This document shows, one piece after another, positions 7,673 to 13,613 of a stretch of DNA of 64,000 bases. The position numbers and the translations under genes are program-made. Source of the DNA: Conchocele bisecta (Eukaryota; Mollusca; Bivalvia; Lucinida; Thyasiridae); assembly GCA_029237695.1 (NCBI GenBank), contig JAQRGA010000042.1, positions 186,001-250,000 on the forward strand, in the 5' to 3' direction. Each line of letters opens with the position of its first letter. The first letter of the stretch is position 1. The notes under the pieces were generated by a model. It ran no database searches. It was not told the DNA's origin and saw nothing but the letters and a program-made list of their open reading frames with translations.

Positions 7673-8680
7673 TTCATTAGATACAGACTGAATAGCGGGT
7701 CTATTATTTATCTCAATGATCCGTTCCTTTTCCGCCCGCTCTTCACTTTGACATTTCAGGTAATACCTCCCTGCATTTGGAACTAAATTTTTACTCACCC
7801 AGATGCCGTTACTGTTCCAGCTGTCAGCTTCACACTTTTTACGCTGAACTTTTTTCCAGTATAAAATTACTGCATTCATAGCATTCTCTCTATTTTTCAA
7901 AGCAGGACATGCTTCAAGCAGTCGCTTAAGCAGCGTTTCAGAAGACCAGTTAAATCCTTTCTCTGTCATTTCATCAATAGTTTTTAAAAAAGAAGAATTA
8001 TCAGAAACAAGCAAGCAAGAAGGTTTTTTTAATGATGTTTTATTTTTCTTTATTTCTTTCTTTGGTTTACTTTCTTTCTTTTGTTTCTTTTTATAAATAC
8101 TTAAAGCATTTGTGTCGGTTTTTCCCGACGTCGGCTTTTTCAGGGGGGTGGTTTCTTTTGTTTGTCTCTTTATATTATAAATATTTGAAGCATTTGAGTG
8201 TGTTTTTCTTGACGTTCGCTTTTTCGGCAGGGTGATTTTTAATGTTCCACCCCCCTGAAAATCAGGGGGGTGGTTTTTTGACTCTATTTTCTGTTTTATT
8301 ATCCTATTTTTATTAATTTCATTTATGTATTTTTTAGTGCACTCTTTTGTCATTATAAAATTAATTTTTACATACCAACCAGATACTTTTTTGGTTTTAA
8401 AATCTATAACCTGTATGTTTTGAATTAATCCTGAATTAATTAAATCTTTTTTAGTTTTTATTAATAAATCTCTGCCAAAACCTGTACCTTTACATGCAAA
8501 TGAATTTACACAATAAGCTTGGTTGGTAGATTGACGTTTAGCCGTTTTATAATAAAAAAGGTAAAGATACATCATATTTCTGCCATTTTTATGTTTGTAG
8601 AATAGGTCTAATAAAGCAGGCATTAATACGATTGGTTCATAAATGTCGGTGAGTCCGTTCCTAATATAGCTACTGTTCAT
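7613..8680 (-). CDS. phage replication-initiator-like protein, version 2
   Basis: 355 residues. Its N-terminal domain (about 1-115; VLMPALLDLFYKHKNGRNMM, then CKGTGFGRDLLIKTKKDLI) resembles winged-helix replication initiators and is unrelated to the N-terminus of the paralogue at 3781-4734. A basic linker follows with two imperfect repeats (KKRTSRKTHSNASNIYN and KKPTSGKTDTNALSIYK). The last 137 residues match the other protein almost residue for residue. The ATG overlaps the stop of the upstream 84-residue ORF (ATGA). The linker DNA carries G-rich iterons (8140-8273), making this a candidate initiator whose origin lies within its own gene. Confidence 0.65.
   Translation of the reverse strand: MNSSYIRNGLTDIYEPIVLMPALLDLFYKHKNGRNMMYLYLFYYKTAKRQSTNQAYCVNSFACKGTGFGRDLLIKTKKDLINSGLIQNIQVIDFKTKKVSGWYVKINFIMTKECTKKYINEINKNRIIKQKIESKNHPPDFQGGGTLKITLPKKRTSRKTHSNASNIYNIKRQTKETTPLKKPTSGKTDTNALSIYKKKQKKESKPKKEIKKNKTSLKKPSCLLVSDNSSFLKTIDEMTEKGFNWSSETLLKRLLEACPALKNRENAMNAVILYWKKVQRKKCEADSWNSNGIWVSKNLVPNAGRYYLKCQSEERAEKERIIEINNRPAIQSVSNEFFAERVRETKAMLNVECLS
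8140..8273. repeat. G-rich iterons and hairpin in replication-gene linker
   Basis: The 12-mer TCAGGGGGGTGG occurs at 8140-8151 and 8262-8273, and inverted at 8247-8258. The last two form a perfect 12-bp stem with an AAA loop. Between 8097 and 8240 the DNA forms two imperfect units of about 60 bp, each beginning near AAGCATTTG. G6/C6 runs are striking in a region this AT-rich. Iterons inside an initiator gene are the arrangement of lambda ori in gene O, so an origin is a reasonable hypothesis. Confidence 0.75.
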
Positions 8681-8931
8681 AAGTAACCTCCTGATGTTAA
8701 TGCCTTTTCTGAAGGCATAAAAAAAGGGACTGCTGAAGTGTCAGAAAAAACGGACATCAAGACAACCGCTATTCTCGAAAGAATCACTTCAACAATCCCA
8801 AAAATATATAAAAAAACTTGACGATTAACGCCTTTTCTGAAGGCTGTATAAATAATAGCTCTGCAATAATAATAAATCAAGTAACTATTATTTTTAAATT
8901 GTTCTATATTAATCCATTTAAGTTTATTCAT
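8677..8931 (-). CDS. 84-residue ORF coupled to replication gene 2
   Basis: The frame runs from ATG at 8931 and ends in the TGA that overlaps the ATG of the replication gene (ATGA), which supports real, coupled translation. The middle third is hydrophobic (IFGIVEVILSRIAVVLMSVF) and could cross a membrane once. No family is recognised. Its DNA contains two copies of a 19-base hairpin-forming repeat (GCCTTTTCTGAAGGC core at 8702-8716 and 8830-8844) and a third small hairpin at 8771-8784. These may be regulatory RNA structures, and the ORF may partly be a leader. Confidence 0.4.
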   Translation of the reverse strand: MNKLKWINIEQFKNNSYLIYYYCRAIIYTAFRKGVNRQVFLYIFGIVEVILSRIAVVLMSVFSDTSAVPFFMPSEKALTSGGYL

Positions 8932-9107
8932 AACAACGCTTGATATTCTCCTCTTTATCTGTTTAGTTAATGATTAGGTTTTGTTTTGCTTTTTATTAAA
9001 AAATCCAATTTTTAAGCAAATTCTTAAAGCAATCAGTCAAAAAAACCTTGAAATAAATAATTTGGAATGTTAGTACTTAAATAAAAGTTAAACAAAAGGT
9101 TAATTGC

Positions 9108-9320
9108 ATGGTTAATAATGATTACTTAATAGGTCAATTAAAATTATATATGACTAAAAATAGCTTAACTCAGAGAACCTTTGCAATAGAGTTAGGTATA
9201 GCTCTAGGCAGTCTCAATGCTATTCTTACAAATAAAACTCAAAACATAAACAGTAGAGTTAGTAAAAGAATAATTGATCTCTTAGGTACTGAACTCGATT
9301 TTACAGAAGTTGTAAATTAA
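9108..9320 (+). CDS. small XRE-type HTH regulator, paralogue 3
   Basis: 70 residues, the most diverged of the three small HTH paralogues (NSLTQRTFAIELGIALGSLN, then NAILTNK). It is divergent from the 84-residue ORF and replication gene 2, just as paralogue 1 is divergent from replication gene 1, so the pairing initiator plus HTH switch is repeated. Its stop TAA at 9318 is followed in the same frame by a SHOCT-like tail (9321-9409), so an ancestral longer HTH-SHOCT protein is possible. AAAGG precedes the ATG at 9108. Confidence 0.75.
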   Translation: MVNNDYLIGQLKLYMTKNSLTQRTFAIELGIALGSLNAILTNKTQNINSRVSKRIIDLLGTELDFTEVVN

Positions 9321-9409
9321 TCAAACGCTTCCATTCCCAGCAGTCTCTACGAAAAAGGCTTACTCACTGATGACGAATTTCAAAAAGCTAAAGGTAAAAT
9401 TTTAGAATA
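9321..9409 (+). pseudogene. SHOCT-domain tail remnant, in frame after HTH stop
   Basis: Immediately after the TAA of the HTH gene, the same frame reads a polar stretch, then SLYEKGLLTDDEFQKAKGKI and LE before TAG. The pattern is that of a SHOCT domain. Sixty-odd bases are shared with 6113-6180, including sequence beyond the stop. It shows that the HTH genes and SHOCT tails were duplicated together. Confidence 0.6.
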
Positions 9410-9426
9410 GTCATCTATCTACTTCC

Positions 9427-9775
9427 TTGACTGTTTAGTTAATAGGCTCCTATAGCATTGAGATTTAACGCAATATTATGAATGTCTGCCCAGTGTTTTA
9501 ATTCCCCAAGTTTTATACAAAGTTCACCTCCCTGTTTTTTATAAGGAATATTTTTAGCTTTAGATGACCTCCAGTTGTATAAAGTTGCTTTTGATTTTCC
9601 TAAAACTTTAGAAATTTGTCCAAAATTTAGAATCCTGTCATCTGAAAGTGTATTTTTAAATGTTACCAGTTTTTGAACTATATTTTTTTGCTGAACAAGC
9701 TCTCTATGGAGAGAACATACTGGGCATTCTACATTCTGATAAGCTACTTCATGCTTATTGCAGAATCTCATTATC
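9427..9775. repeat. 349-bp direct repeat, copy 2
   Basis: Counterpart of 5294-5642; carries the uninterrupted HTH gene. See that entry for the single difference. Confidence 0.85.
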
Positions 9776-9777
9776 AT
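9439..9777 (-). CDS. HTH_17/excisionase-like DNA-binding protein
   Basis: 112 residues. The N-terminal 30 residues contain a Cys/His cluster (residues C-x2-H and CPVCSLH) that may bind zinc. A short helical linker leads to a MerR/HTH_17-like domain (NFGQISKVLGKSKATLYNW) and a small wing (GGELCIKLGELKHW). This layout suits excisionases and small phage activators that recognise DNA through a helix-turn-helix plus wing. It lies downstream of the Cro-like gene on the same strand with a 41-base gap, so the two are probably cotranscribed. It is the intact copy of the amber-interrupted gene at 5306-5638. Confidence 0.65.
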   Translation of the reverse strand: MIMRFCNKHEVAYQNVECPVCSLHRELVQQKNIVQKLVTFKNTLSDDRILNFGQISKVLGKSKATLYNWRSSKAKNIPYKKQGGELCIKLGELKHWADIHNIALNLNAIGAY

Positions 9778-9799
9778 CTCCTTTTTCTATTATTTTTAA

Positions 9800-9823
9800 A
9801 CTAATATTATTTTTTATATTAGT
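9800..9823. promoter_or_regulatory. inverted repeat ACTAATAT...ATATTAGT
   Basis: ACTAATAT at 9800-9807 and its reverse complement at 9816-9823, separated by eight T-rich bases. The same half-site recurs on either side of the cro-cI gap (10042-10049 inverted, 10116-10123 direct). The recurrence suggests binding sites for the Cro/CI pair; this copy lies just upstream of the HTH_17 gene. Confidence 0.55.
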
Positions 9824-10016
9824 ATTTGATAATATTTTCAAGTAATAAATATGGATCACAATTCAAGTTCACGGCATATTTTTCTGCAATTCTTAAGTTA
9901 GTTATTCCTTTTTTAGCTATTTGAGATATAGCTGACTGACTTATCTTTAATGTTTTTGCTAGTTCAACTTGTGTTACTTTGTTAAACTTCATCATATTAG
10001 TTAACTTACTCATCAA
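9819..10016 (-). CDS. Cro-like XRE repressor
   Basis: 65 residues, almost entirely a Cro/CI-type helix-turn-helix (TQVELAKTLKISQSAISQIA, then KKGITNLRIAEKYAVNL). Size and position, divergent from the CI-like gene at 10194 with about 130-180 bases between, match the Cro side of a temperate-phage immunity switch. An AGGAGAAAAA-type site precedes the ATG at 10016. It would repress lysogenic or early promoters through the half-sites noted around 10042 and 10116. Confidence 0.75.
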   Translation of the reverse strand: MMSKLTNMMKFNKVTQVELAKTLKISQSAISQIAKKGITNLRIAEKYAVNLNCDPYLLLENIIKY

Positions 10017-10041
10017 TTTTTCTCCTTTAATATCTACTTAT

Positions 10042-10123
10042 ATATTAGTCTTTACTTATATCATCACAAGTTGTTTTTTTAAAAAAAAGAAATATTTTTA
10101 AATATATTACATATAACTAATAT
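10042..10123. promoter_or_regulatory. cro-cI operator region
   Basis: The divergent gap contains ATATTAGT at 10042-10049 and ACTAATAT at 10116-10123, an inverted pair 66 bases apart. Both lie within A/T-rich sequence able to supply -10 boxes for either gene. The pattern is that of flanking operators of a genetic switch; no footprint evidence is available. Confidence 0.5.
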
Positions 10124-10193
10124 ATTTATATCAAAAAAAAGTATTAAAAATGGAATCAAAAAAAAAATATTTGGGAAAGTCTTAAAAAGTATT

Positions 10194-10562
10194 TTGAAAG
10201 ATAAAAATCTCACGCAAAAAGAAGTTGCTGATTTTCTTGGTGTAACTCAATCATATATTTCTTTTATTTATAATGGGAAAAATGCATTAAATATAAATCA
10301 ACTAGAAAAAATAATAATTAAATATGATATTGATAAACAAGATACAAATAGGCTTTTAGAGCTTTTTTCTGAACTTAAAAGCGGTTTATTTATATCAAAT
10401 AAATCAGATGAAGAAATACTAGATGAATATTTAAAACCTAAGGGAGTCAAGAGACTTGAAAAATTTCTAAAAAATCTGCCTGTTGAAAAACAGCAGGAAC
10501 TAACAAGTGAAGTTAATGATATTATGGATGAAGTAATAAAGAAATTAATCGATAATATGTAA
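10194..10562 (+). CDS. CI-like XRE repressor, start displaced by an A10 tract
   Basis: The visible frame opens at TTG 10194 and gives 122 residues: an HTH (LTQKEVADFLGVTQSYISFI) and a helical C-terminus (GVKRLEKFLKNLPVEKQQEL). The natural first helix lies upstream: codons before 10194 read FGKVLKSILKD but have no in-frame start. An ATG at 10150 reads MESKKK into a run of ten A (10158-10167) and then goes out of frame; one extra A would join it to this frame. So the real gene is probably 10150-10562, expressed by slippage, phase-variable, inactivated, or affected by a sequencing error. It is probably the prophage maintenance repressor. Confidence 0.65.
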   Translation: MKDKNLTQKEVADFLGVTQSYISFIYNGKNALNINQLEKIIIKYDIDKQDTNRLLELFSELKSGLFISNKSDEEILDEYLKPKGVKRLEKFLKNLPVEKQQELTSEVNDIMDEVIKKLIDNM

Positions 10563-10712
10563 AAACACCATTTTAACAATATTTTAGTATTTTTTTTAAT
10601 CTCCTTTTAAAGTTTAAAGGATGGATAAAATAAGAAATAGGAATTTTTTATTATGTTAAAAAATAATTTAAGTAGGGAGTTAGAAGAATGAATGAAGAAA
10701 TAAAAAAAAATT

Positions 10713-11411
10713 TTGAAGCAAATTGAAAATTTCAAACGAGTTTGTTACGACAATAATTTACCTCATAGTTTTAGTAATCCTGAAGCATTTAAACTTAAAG
10801 CATTTAATATTGGAATATCTAATATTGAAAAAATGTTAACATTGGGAGAAGCTATATTATGCCAATTGAAGGGGACTATATATGAAAAAAGGTTAATAAA
10901 TATTTTAAAGCTAGAGTCCGAAAATTATCCAGACGATCATCGTTTATATATAGAAATGATAGATAAATTATACGGTATAATAGATGCACTAGAAGATAAT
11001 ATAAAAAATAATTTTTTAGATGATATTGTAGAATTGATACATGGTGAAGTTTTCAACGATTTTCTTGATATGGCAGAGCACTTATTGGAAACGGAGAATG
11101 GATATAAAGATCCTTCAGCAGTTATAATAGGTTCGACACTTGAAACACATTTAAAGAAATTAGCAAAAAAACATAATATTGCCATAACCTCTGAAATATC
11201 TAAGAATAAAAAACGTTATAAGGCAGCAGGTAAAATTAATGAAGAATTATTAAATAAAAAAGCTTATAATATTGTAGATAGTAAGAATATTACCAAATGG
11301 TTAGAACTTAGAAACAACGCTGCTCACGGAGATTATGATTCGTACTCTAAAGAGAAAGTAGAGTTAATGTTAGATGGAGTAAAAAATCTTATTAGTAAAA
11401 CATTGGCATAA
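10713..11411 (+). CDS. abortive-infection C-terminal (HEPN-type) protein
   Basis: The frame opens at TTG 10713 (232 residues). The C-terminal half matches the Abi_C pattern: IGSTLETHLKKLAKKHNIAI, a central AAGKINEEL, then ITKWLELRNNAAHGDYDSY and a final helix VELMLDGVKNLI. RNNAAH is an R-x4-H motif of HEPN ribonucleases, so an RNA-cleaving defence role is plausible. A better start is ATG 10688, preceded by AGGGAG, but it is out of frame through an A tract (10702-10710); removing one A joins MNEEIKKILK to this frame. It follows the CI-like gene, where lysogen-expressed anti-phage genes often sit. Confidence 0.6.
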   Translation: MKQIENFKRVCYDNNLPHSFSNPEAFKLKAFNIGISNIEKMLTLGEAILCQLKGTIYEKRLINILKLESENYPDDHRLYIEMIDKLYGIIDALEDNIKNNFLDDIVELIHGEVFNDFLDMAEHLLETENGYKDPSAVIIGSTLETHLKKLAKKHNIAITSEISKNKKRYKAAGKINEELLNKKAYNIVDSKNITKWLELRNNAAHGDYDSYSKEKVELMLDGVKNLISKTLA

Positions 11412-11686
11412 CTTTTGTTAACTATTTTAATTAAGTTTATATATAATCCTGAAAGCTACAGAATTAACATACATAAGTACAAGTAGATCTGATGATAGGT
11501 TAATTCTACTGCTTTAGGATATGAGCTAAAGGCTGAAAATAAATAAAATTAATTAATTATAAAAAATTTCTTAGAGCCTAAGTTTGAAAAACATCCTTTA
11601 AAGAAAAGTGTTCACTATGCAATATAGTAATCTCACATAAAAATTCTAAAAATTACAGCATATAATCAGTATAACAACTATAACAA
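11412..11686. other. gap between Abi-like gene and integrase
   Basis: 275 bases, convergent gene ends on both sides. It contains an inverted pair around 11450-11470 and 11500-11520 (AACCTATCATCAGATCTAC-like halves; CTGAAAGCTACAG.. and CTGCTTTAGG) too imperfect to call a terminator with certainty. I see no gene. Confidence 0.3.
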
Positions 11687-12928
11687 CTATAAAAACAACT
11701 CAAATACTTTTTTCTTAAATTCAGATTTATCATCTGTATCAATAGAATTGATTTGATTTTTAAGCTCTTTAACTTCAGATAAAGTATTAATACTGATATT
11801 GTTCGAATTGATTGTATTAACCATTGCATTAACTGCTTTGTTAACAGATTCTCTAACAGGATCAAGATTCATCCTTGCATATACTTCTGTAGATTTTGAA
11901 TCTTTATGCCCTAGTGATTTACCAATTACAAGCATACTTGAACCTTGTAGGGCCTGCCAGCTACCTAATGTTCTTCTTAGGTCATGCATTCTTAAATTTT
12001 CAATCTTTCCCTGTTTTAGAACTTTCTGCCATGCTTTATTTGGGTCTTCTACATGTCCTGTTTTACTTTTTGCAGGAAACACATACTCTGATGCAGCACG
12101 CATATATTTTCTATTATTTAAAACTTCTAAAGCGGGAGGAGTCAATATTGCTTTCATAGGTTCACCATTTTTTGTTAACTCGTGTGGAATTGTCCAAATT
12201 GCATTATCAAAGTCTATATCACACCATTTTATACTTAACATATTCGTTTTTCTTTGTCCTACAAAAATAAGTAATTTAAAAAAATCTCTCATAGCTTCAT
12301 TAATATCCGCATCATTTAAGGCAATAAAAAAGTTTTTTAATTCTTCATGTGATAAAAAACGTTCTCTACTATGCTCCTTATAAAGCTTAACTCCTTTTAC
12401 CGGATTTTGATCTTTAATTATGCTGTTTCTTATTCCCCAGTTAAAAATAGCATTTAACATTTGTAGTACTCTATTAGAAGTATATTTGCCATTTTGATTA
12501 GCTAAATCTGACTGAAGTTTTAATATATGTTCTCTAGAAATATTTTTAATATTGATAAGATGAAACTGCTTTAAATGTTTATTGAAATAAATAATGTCTT
12601 TAGCATAAGTTTTTCTATGCTGCTTTGCATGTTTGTTGATATATTTATCAAATAGCACTTTAAAAATAGGAGAAATTTTTATAAAACTTCCATCTAAAAT
12701 CATATGGTTTATTTCGTTACATTTTTCTCTTGCATGCTGAATGTTAATATCAGGGAATTTACCGATTTTGATTCTTCTAGTTTTGCCGTTTAGTTTACGA
12801 TAATAATTGAAAACTTTAGATGCAGAGGATACTCTTAGATTAAGATAATTACAATTATCATCTTTGTATGATATTTGCCTGCCATCTGAAAATGGAATAT
12901 CACTAAGTGTTTTTTTTGTAAACTTCAT
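11687..12928 (-). CDS. int: prophage tyrosine-recombinase integrase
   Basis: 413 residues. The N-terminus is the DUF4102-like arm-binding domain of P4-type integrases (RRIKIGKFPDINIQHAREKC). A SAM-like core-binding domain occupies about 100-190. The catalytic domain shows the arginine in GQRKTNML, lysine in LTKNGEP, HDLRRT, the histidine in GHKDS and the nucleophile tyrosine in STEVYARM. Length is normal. It integrates the prophage into a tRNA gene; a tRNA-Gln 3' fragment (13072-13118) lies 140 bases from its start and is the likely attachment site. The 12929-13071 gap should hold arm-type sites. A serine- and asparagine-rich tail follows the catalytic tyrosine. Confidence 0.92.
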   Translation of the reverse strand: MKFTKKTLSDIPFSDGRQISYKDDNCNYLNLRVSSASKVFNYYRKLNGKTRRIKIGKFPDINIQHAREKCNEINHMILDGSFIKISPIFKVLFDKYINKHAKQHRKTYAKDIIYFNKHLKQFHLINIKNISREHILKLQSDLANQNGKYTSNRVLQMLNAIFNWGIRNSIIKDQNPVKGVKLYKEHSRERFLSHEELKNFFIALNDADINEAMRDFFKLLIFVGQRKTNMLSIKWCDIDFDNAIWTIPHELTKNGEPMKAILTPPALEVLNNRKYMRAASEYVFPAKSKTGHVEDPNKAWQKVLKQGKIENLRMHDLRRTLGSWQALQGSSMLVIGKSLGHKDSKSTEVYARMNLDPVRESVNKAVNAMVNTINSNNISINTLSEVKELKNQINSIDTDDKSEFKKKVFELFL

Positions 12929-13071
12929 ATTGGTTTAGGTTACCTATAGGCTACCAATTAAAATACAATTCAGTAATTAAATGTAAAAGTAAGTTCCCAA
13001 AAAGCAATTAATTTAAGCTCATTTTTCACAAAAACTAGAGATTTGTAAAAATATTAGAAATAACTAAAGAT

Positions 13072-13118
13072 TGGTTCTGGTCCACTTAGTCTGGGTTCGA
13101 ATCCTGGTCGGGCAGCCA
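13072..13118 (+). other. attachment site: 3' half of tRNA-Gln(CTG)
   Basis: The sequence runs from the anticodon loop (GGTTCTGGT, anticodon CTG), through the 3' anticodon strand CCACT, a T arm (CTGGG/TTCGAAT/CCTGG, two wobbles) and acceptor strand TCGGGCA, to G and an encoded CCA at 13116-13118. It aligns closely with the complete tRNA-Gln(TTG) at 56185-56258, which identifies it as glutamine. The 5' half is missing, and the preceding bases no longer pair with the stem. It is the displaced original 3' end left by integration, so the right prophage boundary. The complete tRNA gene should lie left of the window. Confidence 0.8.
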
Positions 13119-13154
13119 TTTCTTTCAATATTTTATATTTACCTGTAGTAATTA

Positions 13155-13449
13155 TATTTTAACTGATTCAATTTTATCAGAATGTTTACCGGCAATATAT
13201 AGTGCTGAGTTTCTCTAGATAATAACCTAAGATTGTTCTTTTTAATGAATCAGTATAATTAAAATAATATTTATTTATACAGTTTTTGAACTTTGGAGCA
13301 AGATAATTAGAATAAGTATACACATCTATCTTTTTTAAAGTTTATCATCACCTAATCTTAAATTATTATAAGTATAAAAGTATTCATAATCATCAAAATT
13401 TGTATGGTACCCCAGTCTATCTGCTTTTCAAGTGTAAACTCTGTGTTAA
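13155..13449 (-). pseudogene. frameshifted remnant of an unidentified gene
   Basis: The minus strand reads a possible start MVNTEFTLEKQIDW, then after a frame change GYHTNFDDYEYFYTYNNL, then YSNYLAPKFKNCINKYYF, and a possible end SDKIESVKI before TAA. These fit one decayed protein with two or three frameshifts. I cannot name the family. The rest of 13119-13613 shows no gene; the last 40 bases provide an AGGAG site for rmuC. Confidence 0.4.
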
Positions 13450-13613
13450 CCATTTGAGAATCCTGTACTTATTAAAATTACATAATAATAATTCAGCTAG
13501 AATTAGGTTTTAATATCTAGATACTTTTATTAAAAAATTATTTAAATAGATAGCTAATACAGCTACAACAAAGTATTCTTTAAGTAAATTTACTTAAATT
13601 TAGGAGAAGCATA

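Noticed and set aside
8032..8235. 67-codon plus-strand frame inside replication gene 2
   Set aside because: Antisense of the basic linker repeats; its apparent internal repeat is only the DNA repeat read backwards.
11799..12383. 194-codon plus-strand frame within int
   Set aside because: Antisense to the integrase catalytic domain, whose motifs are complete.
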